A stretch of 64,000 nucleotides of DNA, from NCBI RefSeq assembly GCF_014696435.1, contig NZ_JACJQG010000003.1, positions 1 to 64,000 of the forward strand, read 5' to 3'. A program made the translations under genes and the position numbers. How positions within the stretch are numbered: the first letter of the stretch is position 1; each line of letters begins with the position of its first letter. Shown here piece after piece: positions 44,596 through 53,228 of this stretch. The notes under the pieces are model-generated. The model ran no database searches. It was not told the origin of the DNA and was given only the letters and a program-made list of their open reading frames with translations. This stretch comes from Calothrix anomala FACHB-343 (lineage in GTDB: Bacteria > Cyanobacteriota > Cyanobacteriia > Cyanobacteriales > Nostocaceae).

Positions 44596-45519
44596 ATGGG
44601 TACTGGCGATCAAGTCATTGTATATGATGACTCGCAATATGGTGGATTTGCCCAAACTTTAGCAGCAGGAAATTACGACTGGGGTCAAATTCATAATGAT
44701 ACGATTAGCTCGTTGAAAGTTCCACCAGGAATGCAAGTGACGCTATATAGCAATACTCGCTTTCAAGGGAGGAGTAAAACTTTTACTCAAGATACGCCTT
44801 ATGTCGGTGATGATTTTAACGATCAAACTTCTTCTATCAAAGTTGAATTAATAAATTCAAATAACCAGGTTATTGTCTACGATGACTCACAATATCGCGG
44901 ATTTGCTCAGACTTTAAATGTTGGTAGTTATTATGATTGGGGTCAGATTCACAATGATACTATTAGTTCGCTGAAAGTTCCTCCAGGAATCAAAGTGACC
45001 CTTTACAGCGATACTAACTTTCAAGGGAGGAGTAAAACTTTTACTGAAGATACGCCTTATGTGGGTGATGATTTTAACGATCTGACTTCTTCGATTAAAG
45101 TTGAAAATGATAATTCTTCTAATGTTGTTAGCCAAATGCTTAATTTGGTAAATCAAGAACGGAGTGCAGCAGGTTTAACACCACTCACACTAAATTCTCA
45201 ATTGACGACAGCCGCCCAAGCACATAGTCAAGATATGGCAGACCATAACTTTATGGGGCACAATGGTTCAGATGGCTCGTCTCCATTCGACCGAATAAAA
45301 CGAGAGGGTTATTATTTTTCAACTGCCGCAGAAAATGTTGCCGCAGGTCAATCTACCCCTGAAGATGCAATGTCAAGTTGGATGAATGAAACGCCACCTA
45401 ATGATGGACACAGGCAAAATATTCTGAATCCCAATTATCGTGAAATTGGCATTGGTTATGCCTATAGTAACGCAACTCAGTACAAACACTACTGGACTCA
45501 AGATTTTGCTACCAGATGA
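44596..45519 (+). CDS. two betagamma-crystallin domains plus CAP (SCP/PR-1) domain
   Basis: 307 residues with no signal peptide. Two nearly identical betagamma-crystallin domains (about 5-84 and 91-168) each have VIVYDDSQY-GGFAQTL, NDTISSLKVPPG, VTLYS and GDDF-ND motifs typical of this Ca-binding fold. The C-terminal CAP domain (175-307) has LNLVNQERSAAGL, AQAHSQDMADHNFMGHNG, ENVAAGQ and DGHRQNILNPNYREIGIGYA. CAP proteins act outside cells as lipid binders, proteases or growth modulators. The same crystallin module is at the end of the protease at 46232. RBS AAGGAAA. Confidence 0.9.
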   Translation: MGTGDQVIVYDDSQYGGFAQTLAAGNYDWGQIHNDTISSLKVPPGMQVTLYSNTRFQGRSKTFTQDTPYVGDDFNDQTSSIKVELINSNNQVIVYDDSQYRGFAQTLNVGSYYDWGQIHNDTISSLKVPPGIKVTLYSDTNFQGRSKTFTEDTPYVGDDFNDLTSSIKVENDNSSNVVSQMLNLVNQERSAAGLTPLTLNSQLTTAAQAHSQDMADHNFMGHNGSDGSSPFDRIKREGYYFSTAAENVAAGQSTPEDAMSSWMNETPPNDGHRQNILNPNYREIGIGYAYSNATQYKHYWTQDFATR

Positions 45520-45868
45520 TAAACTTCTCTATCAAATATCACCGTCTAAAACAGACATTTTCTACAAAGACGGACTGATATAAAAAGGGGAATTTAGGCG
45601 TATCTAAACTAATTTGATCCATCGCTAAAGACTTTTCAAATATCCTCTAAGAAGCGATCGCACTATATCGTAGTACAAAATCAATTGTTTGTACTACGAT
45701 ATTGCCATTTTCTCTCTTCAGATTTTTGGTCGAAAATTATTTTCCCTAATTTTTTTACATCTAAAAATTATTAATGTTGAACTAACATAGTAAAGAAAAA
45801 TTTTTAATTACCAAGCATATTGAATAAAAATAATATGTATACATAGAAAGACAAGAGAACAAACAAAT
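45520..45868. other. intergenic region upstream of the inhibitor gene
   Basis: AT-rich, with the hairpin at 45665-45702. The last 90 bases probably hold the promoter of the chagasin-protease pair. No gene. Confidence 0.6.
45665..45702. terminator. 15-bp perfect hairpin
   Basis: Arms 45665-45679 and 45688-45702 with an 8-nt loop. It lies 146 bases after the CAP gene stop and 167 before the chagasin gene. Followed by TGCCATTTT; could be a terminator or a repeat. Confidence 0.5.
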
Positions 45869-46195
45869 ATGTCTTCTAACTTAATTCTTGGAAAGGACGA
45901 TAACGGTAAAACTGTTGAGTTGTCGGTTGGTCAAAGTTTTCTCATCCAACTAAACGAAAACCCAACAACTGGTTATCAATGGGAAGTGAGCAAAATAGAT
46001 GCGGACTTCGTCAAACTCACAGAAGACCAATATATCCAAAATATTGATTCTGAAACAGGAGGAGGAGGCATCAGGAATTTTAAATTCACAGCCAACTCAA
46101 CTGGTGAATACCAAATTCAATTGGTACATCAATGTTCTTGGAGAAGAGATGAGTCATCTATTACTTATTTCAAAATTAAGTTACGAATTTGTTAG
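45869..46195 (+). CDS. chagasin-family cysteine protease inhibitor (I42)
   Basis: 108 residues. The signature loop NPTTGYQW is at 31-38, the GGGG loop at 64-67 and Trp91 in the third loop (HQCSWRRD); these three loops block the papain active-site cleft. There is no signal peptide, whereas many bacterial members are exported. Its stop is 36 bases before a papain-like protease gene, so inhibitor and protease form a pair in inhibitor-first order, as in toxin-immunity modules. Confidence 0.9.
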   Translation: MSSNLILGKDDNGKTVELSVGQSFLIQLNENPTTGYQWEVSKIDADFVKLTEDQYIQNIDSETGGGGIRNFKFTANSTGEYQIQLVHQCSWRRDESSITYFKIKLRIC

Positions 46196-46231
46196 TTCAA
46201 TTGTCAATTATTACTAAAGGATAAATTACCC

Positions 46232-47389
46232 ATGACTAATCATGAATTTCTGCAAAATCTGCATATTTCGTTACAATCTACAAACGCCGGTTGGGAAGCA
46301 GGCGTCAATCGTATCACCCAGCTTTCAGACATAGAAAAAACATATCTGTGCGGTTTAGTTCCCGGGCCGGGTGAGCCATCGTTGGTAGAGCGAGAACGTC
46401 TTGCAAAGAGTCAACCTCAGACTCGAGGACTAGCAGCAGCATTCCCTTCTTCCTTTGACTGGCGCGATGTTAACGGAAAGAACTTCGTTACCTCAATCAA
46501 AGACCAAGGACAATGTGGTTCTTGCGTTGCTTTCGCAACCGTCGCAACAGTTGAATCTGCTGCACGTATATTCAAAAATATTCCTGTTAATTCTTCTAAT
46601 GATTTTGTATTTGAGGATTTATCGGAAGCACAACTGTTTTATTGTTACGGTGGTAGCCAAGGCAGGAATTGTGGTAGCGGTTGGTGGAATGCGGCCGCGT
46701 TAAATTTTTGTAGAGATCAAGGTCTAGTTCCACAATCTAGTTTTCCATATACTGCGGGAGATCAAGGATGTAACTTAAATGGAAATTGGCAAGATAAAAT
46801 CACTCAGGTATCTAGTTATCACGAAATTACATCCATTGATGAGATGAAAGCTTGGCTTTCTTCTCAAGGCCCTTTGTCTACTGGCCTGACGATTTACGAA
46901 GATTTTTACCACTATACCAATGGGGTTTACAAGCATGTTAGCGGTAACCACATTGGTGGACATGCTGTAGCCTGTATTGGTTATAACGATAGCCTTGGCG
47001 CTTGGCTGTGCAAAAATAGCTGGGGAACTGGCTGGGGAATGGATGGATACTTCTGGATTGGTTATGGGGAATGTGGAATTGACGCGAGTATGTTCGCTGT
47101 TGATGGCTTTTCTAGAGTCTATCTTTCTCAAACTACATCATCAGTGACGATTTACGAACATGCCAACTTTCAAGGAAACAGTTTTAACCTACCAGTTGGT
47201 CAATATGACTGGGGTCAACTCGGTCTCGATAACGATAGTTTGAGTTCATTGAAAGTACCTCAGGGAATGAAAGTTACTCTTTACGAACACGTTAATTTTA
47301 GTGGACGAAGCAAAACTTTCACCGAAGATACATCTTATGTGGGTGACGACTTTAACGACACCACATCCTCGATTCTTGTGGAAATGTAA
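46232..47389 (+). CDS. papain-family (C1) cysteine protease with C-terminal betagamma-crystallin domain
   Basis: 385 residues, no signal peptide. A propeptide-like region of about 70 residues comes first. SSFDWRDV starts the mature enzyme; DQGQCGSCVAF carries catalytic Cys98 (Val where papain has Trp), GGHAVACIGY His244, and CKNSWGTGWGMDGYFWI Asn262, so the triad is complete. Residues 304-385 are a betagamma-crystallin domain almost identical to those of the CAP protein. The chagasin gene lies 36 bases upstream. It would need an unusual export or release route, since no leader is seen. Confidence 0.93.
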   Translation: MTNHEFLQNLHISLQSTNAGWEAGVNRITQLSDIEKTYLCGLVPGPGEPSLVERERLAKSQPQTRGLAAAFPSSFDWRDVNGKNFVTSIKDQGQCGSCVAFATVATVESAARIFKNIPVNSSNDFVFEDLSEAQLFYCYGGSQGRNCGSGWWNAAALNFCRDQGLVPQSSFPYTAGDQGCNLNGNWQDKITQVSSYHEITSIDEMKAWLSSQGPLSTGLTIYEDFYHYTNGVYKHVSGNHIGGHAVACIGYNDSLGAWLCKNSWGTGWGMDGYFWIGYGECGIDASMFAVDGFSRVYLSQTTSSVTIYEHANFQGNSFNLPVGQYDWGQLGLDNDSLSSLKVPQGMKVTLYEHVNFSGRSKTFTEDTSYVGDDFNDTTSSILVEM

Positions 47390-47477
47390 ACTCGATGGCA
47401 GTTAGTTTTGGTATGGTGTTTCCACTTACAGGATAATCCTCCATCTGCTGTTGAAAAAAGTTCCGCTTATAGTTAAC

Positions 47478-47542
47478 AGGACTTACGGACAAGTGACGGA
47501 AAATTGAACCACAGAGTTTTGGAGATTTTTCGCGTAAGTCCT
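47478..47542. repeat. 65-bp element with AGGACTTACG terminal inverted repeats
   Basis: AGGACTTACG (47478-47487) is exactly inverted at 47533-47542. The same terminal sequence bounds the element at 56469-56617. Confidence 0.7.
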
Positions 47543-47550
47543 CGTTAATG

Positions 47551-47582
47551 AAAAACTCCACCCCCTTGGGGGTGGAGTTTTT
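47551..47582. terminator. bidirectional 15-bp terminator hairpin
   Basis: AAAAACTCCACCCCC pairs with GGGGGTGGAGTTTTT (47551-47565 and 47568-47582); 2-nt loop; T-run on both strands. It closes the gene run at 47389 before the heme oxygenase gene. Confidence 0.85.
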
Positions 47583-47789
47583 GGGTATGGGGAATTGGGT
47601 TATAGGTATTCTCAAATCTCTTGTGCTAATGCTATTCCAAGATGTGCTTAAACGGTCAATGCTCTCAGCTTAAAAATTTTTAATATAAATTCTCATCAAA
47701 TCGTTCTAATGTAACGTTTTAATGGCCTAATTTAGCCATTGATAAATCGAAACTCTGGTAGTAGACCTTTTAAAGTTGAGAAATTTAGC

Positions 47790-48503
47790 ATGAGTAGCAA
47801 TTTAGCAAGCAAGTTGCGTGTAGGTACTAAAAAAGCCCATACGATGGCAGAAAATGTTGGTTTTGTCAAGTGCTTTTTAAAAGGAGTGGTGGAGAAAAAC
47901 TCATACCGCAAGCTAGTTGGTAATTTCTATTTCATCTACTCAGCTATGGAAGAGGAAATGGAAAAGCACCAGAACCATCCGATTGTTAGCAAAATTAAAT
48001 TTATCGAACTCAACCGGAAGCAAACCTTAGAGGAAGACCTGAGTTACTACTACGGTTTTAACTGGCGGGAACAAGTACAGCTATCTCCAGCCGGGGAAGC
48101 TTACGTACAACGCATCAGAGAAATCTCTGCTACAGAACCAGAATTATTAATCGCCCATTCTTACACCCGTTACTTAGGCGATTTATCTGGCGGTCAAATC
48201 CTCAAAGGTATTGCCCAAACAGCAATGAACCTGACTGAAGGTGGTACTGCATTTTATGAATTTGCAGATATTACTGACGAAAAGGCATTTAAAGCTAAGT
48301 ATCGTCAAGCTTTAGATGAATTACCCATCGATGAAGCTACAGCCGATCGCATTGTGGAAGAAGCCAACGCTGCTTTTGGCATGAACATGAAGATGTTCAA
48401 AGAATTAGAAGGTAATTTAATCAAAGCTATTGGTATCATGCTTTACAACAGCTTAACCAGAAAGCGCAGCCGTGGCAGCACCGAACTGGCTACTGCTGAG
48501 TAA
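47790..48503 (+). CDS. ho1: biliverdin-producing heme oxygenase
   Basis: 237 residues from the ATG at 47790, which matches the usual start (MSSNLASKLRVGTKKAHTMAE); the frame is open 17 codons upstream. The proximal heme ligand His is in KKAHTMAENV, and SYTRYLGDLSGGQILKGIAQ is the distal helix signature. Uses reduced ferredoxin to open heme to biliverdin IX-alpha, CO and iron, the first step to phycocyanobilin and phytochrome chromophores. Confidence 0.97.
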   Translation: MSSNLASKLRVGTKKAHTMAENVGFVKCFLKGVVEKNSYRKLVGNFYFIYSAMEEEMEKHQNHPIVSKIKFIELNRKQTLEEDLSYYYGFNWREQVQLSPAGEAYVQRIREISATEPELLIAHSYTRYLGDLSGGQILKGIAQTAMNLTEGGTAFYEFADITDEKAFKAKYRQALDELPIDEATADRIVEEANAAFGMNMKMFKELEGNLIKAIGIMLYNSLTRKRSRGSTELATAE

Positions 48504-48867
48504 TAATTTTTTGTCAAATCAATTTGGATAAATTCTCGGGGCAATTTCCCTGGGGTCACCTGAGTCAATGAGGCGATCGCAAGGAAGTTGCCCTAAATTT
48601 TATTTGGTCATTTGTCATTTGTCATTTGTCAATAGTCAGTTGTCCTCCTTGTCTCCCTTGTCCCCCTTGTCCCTCCGAAGTTCTGATCGCCGGAAGCCGG
48701 CGCTCAGACTTCTCTCCTTGTCTCCCCTGCACCCTGCCCCCTGCCCCTCTGCCCTCTTCCCTTGTCCTCTTTCATACATCTTTGTCCGGATTTCCAATCA
48801 ACGGGGGGATGGGGGAAAATGCACTTAGAGGCCAAGTATGGCTTTTGGGCAAAATTCGCGTTAAACA
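48504..48867. repeat. intergenic region with tandem repeats
   Basis: TCATTTG and TTGTCCCCC-type repeat units (48607-48672), then CCTGCCCC/CCTCTGCC tracts. Overlapping open frames in this region read through repeats and are rejected. Confidence 0.7.
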
Positions 48868-49908
48868 ATGGCTACAAAAATTCCTGTCACAGTGATCACA
48901 GGCTTCTTAGGTAGTGGTAAAACTAGCCTAATTCGCCACCTGCTACAAAACAACCAAGGACGCCGGATTGCGGTTTTAGTTAATGAATTTGGCGAACTGG
49001 GTATTGATGGCGAATTGCTGAAATCCTGTCAAATTTGTCCCGAAGATAGTCAGGATGGCAGTAATATCTTTGAGTTAACTAATGGCTGTTTGTGCTGCAC
49101 CGTACAAGAAGAGTTTTATCCGACGATGCAAGAGTTACTCAAGCGGCGCGATCGCATTGACTCGATTATCATTGAAACTTCTGGGTTAGCTTTACCTAAA
49201 CCTTTAATTAAGGCTTTCCGTTGGCAAGAAATTCGCACTGGTGCAACGGTAGATGCGGTAATTACCGTTGTTGATTGTGCGGCGGTAGCAGCAGGGACAT
49301 TTGCTAGCAATCCTGAGGCGGTAGCAGCCCAACGGCAAGCTGATGATAGTCTAGAACATGAAACACCATTGCAAGAACTGTTTGAAGACCAACTAGCTTG
49401 TGCAGACTTGGTAGTTTTGAATAAAACTGACTTGGTGGATGCACAGACAAAAGCCCAAGTTGAGGAGTTAGTTAAACAAGAGTTACCCAGAGTGGTGAAG
49501 ATTGTCGAGAGCGATCGCGGTCAACTCGATCCATCTATCTTACTCGGTTTGCAAGCGGCTGTGGAAGATAATTTAGATAGTCGTCCTAGTCATCACGACA
49601 CAGAAGAAGACCACGATCACGATGACGAAATTACCTCAACTCATGTTATTTTAGATCGGGCTTTTGATCCAGAAAAGCTGCAACAACAGCTGCAACAAAT
49701 AGTCAATCAACAAGAGATTTATCGGATTAAAGGTTTTGTGGTTGTCCCCAATAAACCTATGCGTTTAGTTATGCAAGGTGTAGGCACCCGCTTTGATAAA
49801 TTTTACGATCGCCCTTGGCAACCAGAAGAAGCTAGGCAAACTCGTTTAGTTTTTATCGGTCGCGATTTGAAATCTGCAGAGATAGAATCTCAACTTGTAG
49901 CTTTATAA
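48868..49908 (+). CDS. CobW/COG0523-type G3E GTPase, metal chaperone
   Basis: 346 residues. Walker A GFLGSGKT (12-19), metal-binding GCLCC (CxCC) after FELTNG, GTPase LNKTDLVD, IIETSGLALPKP, and a His/Asp/Glu-rich loop near 243-253 (HHDTEEDHDHDDE). The C-terminal CobW_C domain (THVILDRAFDPEKLQQ onward) is present. These GTPases deliver zinc, cobalt or similar ions to target enzymes; the His-rich loop favours zinc or cobalt. The exact target is unknown; no cobalamin genes are nearby. Confidence 0.93.
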   Translation: MATKIPVTVITGFLGSGKTSLIRHLLQNNQGRRIAVLVNEFGELGIDGELLKSCQICPEDSQDGSNIFELTNGCLCCTVQEEFYPTMQELLKRRDRIDSIIIETSGLALPKPLIKAFRWQEIRTGATVDAVITVVDCAAVAAGTFASNPEAVAAQRQADDSLEHETPLQELFEDQLACADLVVLNKTDLVDAQTKAQVEELVKQELPRVVKIVESDRGQLDPSILLGLQAAVEDNLDSRPSHHDTEEDHDHDDEITSTHVILDRAFDPEKLQQQLQQIVNQQEIYRIKGFVVVPNKPMRLVMQGVGTRFDKFYDRPWQPEEARQTRLVFIGRDLKSAEIESQLVAL

Positions 49909-49929
49909 GCGAGTCATTTGGCGAATCTC

Positions 49930-49975
49930 AAATCTGATTTTAGCAGAATTTATTAATAATGTTAAAATCAGATTT
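49930..49975 (+). terminator. hairpin after the CobW-type gene
   Basis: A 13-bp perfect stem (49930-49942 and 49963-49975) with a 20-nt loop, 21 bases after the stop; only a short T-run follows. Confidence 0.55.
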
Positions 49976-50237
49976 TCATCTTTAATGTAAAATCTAAAAT
50001 CTAAAATTGGGTGAAGAAATTTTTGCATAATACCGATTTTTTATGAGGCTGCATAAAATTCGATACCCCCTAACCCCCCTTAAAAAAGGGGGAAAAGAAT
50101 CAAAGTCCACGGCAGTTGCTTCAAGTCGGGAAACCCGCCCAACGCACTGCCTCCCCTTAAACAGGGGGATTTAGGGGTATCTAGATATATGCAACTTCAG
50201 ATTAAATTGGTATAAACTAATTTTAAAATGATGCTCG
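49976..50237. repeat. intergenic repeats
   Basis: CCCCTTAAAAAAGGGGG-type hairpin units, and AAGTCGGGAAACCCGCCCA (50123-50141), second copy of the repeat at 32851. No gene. Confidence 0.65.
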
Positions 50238-51287
50238 ATGTTATCTTTATATAGATTAGACAAAAAATATTGCCTTCTGCTATTGCCCCTAGTTTTAGCG
50301 GGTTTTTTAATACATTTTAAATTCTGGCTCACACCTGCTGATGCTTTAAAAAATCAGGATATTTACTTTATTTGGTTGGAAGGCAAGCGGATTATTAGTG
50401 GAGAAAACCCTTATGCCAGAGTTTTGTTAGGTGACATGAGGAACAATGATAAATATGCAACTTACTTTCCACTTGCTTACCTTTTCTCTGCGTTAGTTCA
50501 AAAGCTTGGGTTTCTAGAGTTTCGGGATTGGTTATATTTTTGGCGACCTATTTCTTTTAGCTTTCATATTGGTATAGTTGCTTTAATATTGAGATATTTC
50601 CAGATCCGAGGTTTATGGATAATTGGCTTTGTAGCCTCTACAATAATCTTATTAGGGCGCTGGAGTATATATATAGTCAGGGTTCACCACCTGGAATTTG
50701 CAGCCATCTTTTTTTTAATATTATCTTTAGTTCTATTGAAAGAGAAAACTAAATTTTCTTTGCTAATGTTTAGTATATCTTTGGGAATTAAGCAGATTGC
50801 AATATTTTTGCTACCTTTGTATCTTATATATATCTGGAAAAATGCAGCTAAAAATAGACGAATTAAACATATAATCTGGGGATTTTTGATTATTTTCAGC
50901 ATTCCTTTTTTAACATCATTACCTTTTCTGATTTGGGATGCTGAAGCTTTCTTCAAATCTATCTTGTTTTCAGGAACAAGGTTAGCGAGTTCGCATATAA
51001 CAGATGCACCCTCAGTTGATGTGATTTTTTCTCAAAAATACCCGTGGATTGTAGGATTAAGAGCCAAGTTACTCATGCTATTTCTGATGGGAATGATTTA
51101 CCTAAGTTTCCTGAAAGAAAAGGTGAGCATGTTTGTATCTTCTACAATAACCATGATGATATTTTTGTATTTTAATTCAGTACTGTTTTTACAATATTTC
51201 TTGTGGTCTCTATGTATTATTCCCTTTGCATTGGTTGAGTTGATACCTTTATCTTCTCAGCAAAATAAGGATAGACCGAACTTTTGA
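50238..51287 (+). CDS. multispanning membrane protein, GT87/DUF2029-like
   Basis: 349 residues with about nine hydrophobic segments. The first loop has the DIYFIWLEGKRIISGENPYARVL pattern (acidic pair then GxNPY) seen in polyprenyl-phosphate-dependent mannosyltransferase-like families. Likely a GT-C type glycosyltransferase adding a sugar outside the membrane. The gene is AT-rich. The next gene follows 36 bases downstream but is not obviously related in function. Confidence 0.65.
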   Translation: MLSLYRLDKKYCLLLLPLVLAGFLIHFKFWLTPADALKNQDIYFIWLEGKRIISGENPYARVLLGDMRNNDKYATYFPLAYLFSALVQKLGFLEFRDWLYFWRPISFSFHIGIVALILRYFQIRGLWIIGFVASTIILLGRWSIYIVRVHHLEFAAIFFLILSLVLLKEKTKFSLLMFSISLGIKQIAIFLLPLYLIYIWKNAAKNRRIKHIIWGFLIIFSIPFLTSLPFLIWDAEAFFKSILFSGTRLASSHITDAPSVDVIFSQKYPWIVGLRAKLLMLFLMGMIYLSFLKEKVSMFVSSTITMMIFLYFNSVLFLQYFLWSLCIIPFALVELIPLSSQQNKDRPNF

Positions 51288-51323
51288 CTTCAGAACATCT
51301 TACAAATCAAAAAAATCAAATCC

Positions 51324-51788
51324 ATGAACGTCACGCAATTATTTAACGTTGCCAATCTTTTTGTATTACCCTTTTGGGCTTTGATGATTCTCCTACCTAA
51401 TTGGAAAGTCACTCGCCGAGTGATGGAATCATATATACCCTTTTTACCTTTAGCTGGAGCTTATGTATATTTGTTCGTTACCAGCATTACCCCAGAAAAT
51501 GCCCAAGCTTTATCTAATCCTCAGTTAGCTGATATTGCCAAATTTTTTGCTGATGAAACAGCCGCCGCTACTGGTTGGATTCATTTTCTAGTGATGGATT
51601 TATTTGTTGGGCGTTGGATATATTGGCAAGGACAAACTACAGGTATTTGGACGATTCATTCTCTGATACTGTGTTTATTTGCCGGGCCTATGGGTGTTTT
51701 ATCCCATATTTTGACTTCCTGGATAACTAAAGCATTTTCTTCTAATGAAAAGTCAGATGCAATAGTCCAAGATAAAGCTATTTCATAG
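51324..51788 (+). CDS. ABA4-like membrane protein (DUF4281)
   Basis: 154 residues with four hydrophobic segments. LFNVANLFVLPFWALMILLPNWKVTRRVM and the later GWIHFLVMDLFVGRWIYWQG with GPMGVLSHILT are hallmark segments of the ABA4 family, which in plants is needed for neoxanthin synthesis. The role in cyanobacteria is not clear; carotenoid-linked function is possible. Confidence 0.9.
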   Translation: MNVTQLFNVANLFVLPFWALMILLPNWKVTRRVMESYIPFLPLAGAYVYLFVTSITPENAQALSNPQLADIAKFFADETAAATGWIHFLVMDLFVGRWIYWQGQTTGIWTIHSLILCLFAGPMGVLSHILTSWITKAFSSNEKSDAIVQDKAIS

Positions 51789-51844
51789 AGCAATAGTTAA
51801 TCATTGGGTAATAGATTATTTTCCGATTTATTACCCATTTTTAG

Positions 51845-51923
51845 CTAATACCAATTCAAGATGAAGATACATATAATTTAGCCTGCGAAGGCAGGCTTTG
51901 TTTGTTTAGAGAGCGTTAATGTG
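51845..51923. repeat. dispersed hairpin repeat, copy 2
   Basis: Same order of parts as 9721-9816: CTAATACCA, GAAGATACATAT, TTAGCCTGC-GAAG-GCAGGCTTTGTTT, GCGTTAATGTG. The hairpin is at 51880-51897. Confidence 0.7.
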
Positions 51924-51930
51924 GTAAAAC

Positions 51931-52134
51931 CTATCTATAATTAGCATCTAACCAACAACGGGGAAGACTTTCTCCTGAAGGAAAAACTAACTCATCTTTT
52001 CTGAAGATATCTGTTTCTTGTTCTTCTTGACCTTCTTGGTCTTTACCGTGAACGGTATCTTTATTGGGATCGATCAATTCTTCAAAATCGACAATTTTAA
52101 TTAAACCATTGGTATCTTTGGTTTGTAAAAACAT
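51931..52134 (-). CDS. small acidic protein of unknown function
   Basis: 67 residues from the ATG at 52134, which follows AAAGAGGTG; a GTG three codons upstream lies inside that ribosome site. Starts MFLQTKDTNGLIKIVDFEELIDPNK and is rich in Glu, Asp and Gln; FPSGESLPRCWLDANYR at the end looks conserved. No family is recognised, but it has the look of small cyanobacterial hypotheticals. Confidence 0.7.
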   Translation of the reverse strand: MFLQTKDTNGLIKIVDFEELIDPNKDTVHGKDQEGQEEQETDIFRKDELVFPSGESLPRCWLDANYR

Positions 52135-52259
52135 ATAATTCACCTCTTTGTAATTTGAATTTGTAATTCGTAATGCGTCGTTTAGGGTTTTGAGAGAATT
52201 GGTCAGAATTTAATGTTTAAATATCGCCAATTATGCCTGAAAATTGGCAAATAGGGAAT

Positions 52260-52481
52260 TTAAGCCTTACCAGATTGTTCCACTATTTTTCTTAACCGCA
52301 TATATGCCTCTTCTGGTGTTAAAGGTTCTGATTGTGTTTCGTTAGGAATGTAATATTCCCTGCTATCAGGAAAATAACGCACTACAAAACTAGGAATCAA
52401 ACCTAAGGCCAAAGCTTTTTTACCTAGATTCTCGGCTGTTTCGGCTAGGCTAGATTCATCGTGAAACTGATATGTATTCAT
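52260..52481 (-). CDS. small protein of unknown function
   Basis: 73 residues from the ATG at 52481 with GGAGG just upstream. MNTYQFHDESSLAETAENLGKKALALGLIPSFVVRYFPDS then PLTPEEAYMRLRKIVEQ; soluble alpha/beta character. No family is recognised. Two further small minus-strand genes follow the same orientation upstream (52543 and 52971), possibly a loose cluster. Confidence 0.7.
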   Translation of the reverse strand: MNTYQFHDESSLAETAENLGKKALALGLIPSFVVRYFPDSREYYIPNETQSEPLTPEEAYMRLRKIVEQSGKA

Positions 52482-52542
52482 GTCCTCCACCTCTGCTAAG
52501 AGGATGCTGCAAAAGTCACTAGGGACACTGAAAGTAGAGATG

Positions 52543-52851
52543 TTACAACTCGCGTTGGAATTTTTCGAGAATATCGACTAAACTTACCTGACATTGCAGG
52601 GGTAGTAAATCGATTAAGGGAATTTCTTTCCTTCCACCACCAATTTTTACAGGAATTGCAGCTAATACGGCGATAACTCTGTCTTCATTCACCGTATTGG
52701 AAGTAATTAAGGGATATAGCTGTTCGGCGACAACGGTATGCAATTTGGCATTAGATAAATAAAGATGCCACTTAGCAATGTCTATGTAAACATTTTCCCC
52801 TATTTCGGCTGCTAGGGCTTCTAGCATTTCTGTGGTGTTAGTCTTAGCCAT
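52543..52851 (-). CDS. DUF3181-family protein
   Basis: 102 residues from the ATG at 52851. MAKTNTTEMLEALAAEIGENVYIDIAKWHLYLSNAKLHTVVAEQLYP and the GGGRKEIPLIDLLP segment match the cyanobacterial DUF3181 family. Function unknown; soluble. Confidence 0.85.
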   Translation of the reverse strand: MAKTNTTEMLEALAAEIGENVYIDIAKWHLYLSNAKLHTVVAEQLYPLITSNTVNEDRVIAVLAAIPVKIGGGRKEIPLIDLLPLQCQVSLVDILEKFQREL

Positions 52852-52970
52852 AAAAATCACCCCATATCAACGAAAAGCGCTAACTCTCAGGTTCTTTATT
52901 ATTATCGCTCAATTGGCTGGGCTAACTCTACAGTCACAGGTTACATCGCCCTAGCATTTATGGTCTATAT

Positions 52971-53228
52971 TTAGGTAGATTTGGGTGGGGTATCGGAATA
53001 ATTGGCGATCGCGCTGATATAAAGAAAATGGACTAACAAAATCACCAGCCAACTGACTGATACCCAAGGTAGCCATTCCCAGTTAGTTGCTTTGAGATTG
53101 TGGAAAAACCATAGTCCGGAGTTTATCGTCGCCGCGATCGCTACATGAACAGCAAAGTTCATTCTGTCATCTATTTTGCGGTAAGCTGGGTCTTGGCGAT
53201 CGGGTTTGGTAGGCCAACGAGGAGGCAT
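52971..53228 (-). CDS. 2TM-domain protein
   Basis: 85 residues. After PRWPTKPDRQDPAYRKIDDRMNF come two hydrophobic helices (about 24-42 FAVHVAIAATINSGLWFF and 53-74 LPWVSVSWLVILLVHFLYISAI) with the N..W.. and W..W.. pattern of the 2TM family. Function unknown. Confidence 0.85.
   Translation of the reverse strand: MPPRWPTKPDRQDPAYRKIDDRMNFAVHVAIAATINSGLWFFHNLKATNWEWLPWVSVSWLVILLVHFLYISAIANYSDTPPKST

Larger units (their letters stand above)
47390..47789. other. intergenic region
   Basis: Holds the AGGACTTACG element and the strong terminator; 47583-47789 is probably the heme oxygenase promoter. A minus-strand open frame at 47352-47615 runs through these repeats and is rejected. Confidence 0.6.

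Noticed and set aside
42919-47389. Prophage remnant
   Set aside because: Holin-like and lysis-like proteins are present but no integrase, capsid, tail or terminase gene and no att-like repeats were seen.
48568-48895. Two overlapping open frames rich in Ser, Pro and Cys before the CobW-type gene
   Set aside because: They translate TTGTCCCCC and CCTGCCCC repeats.
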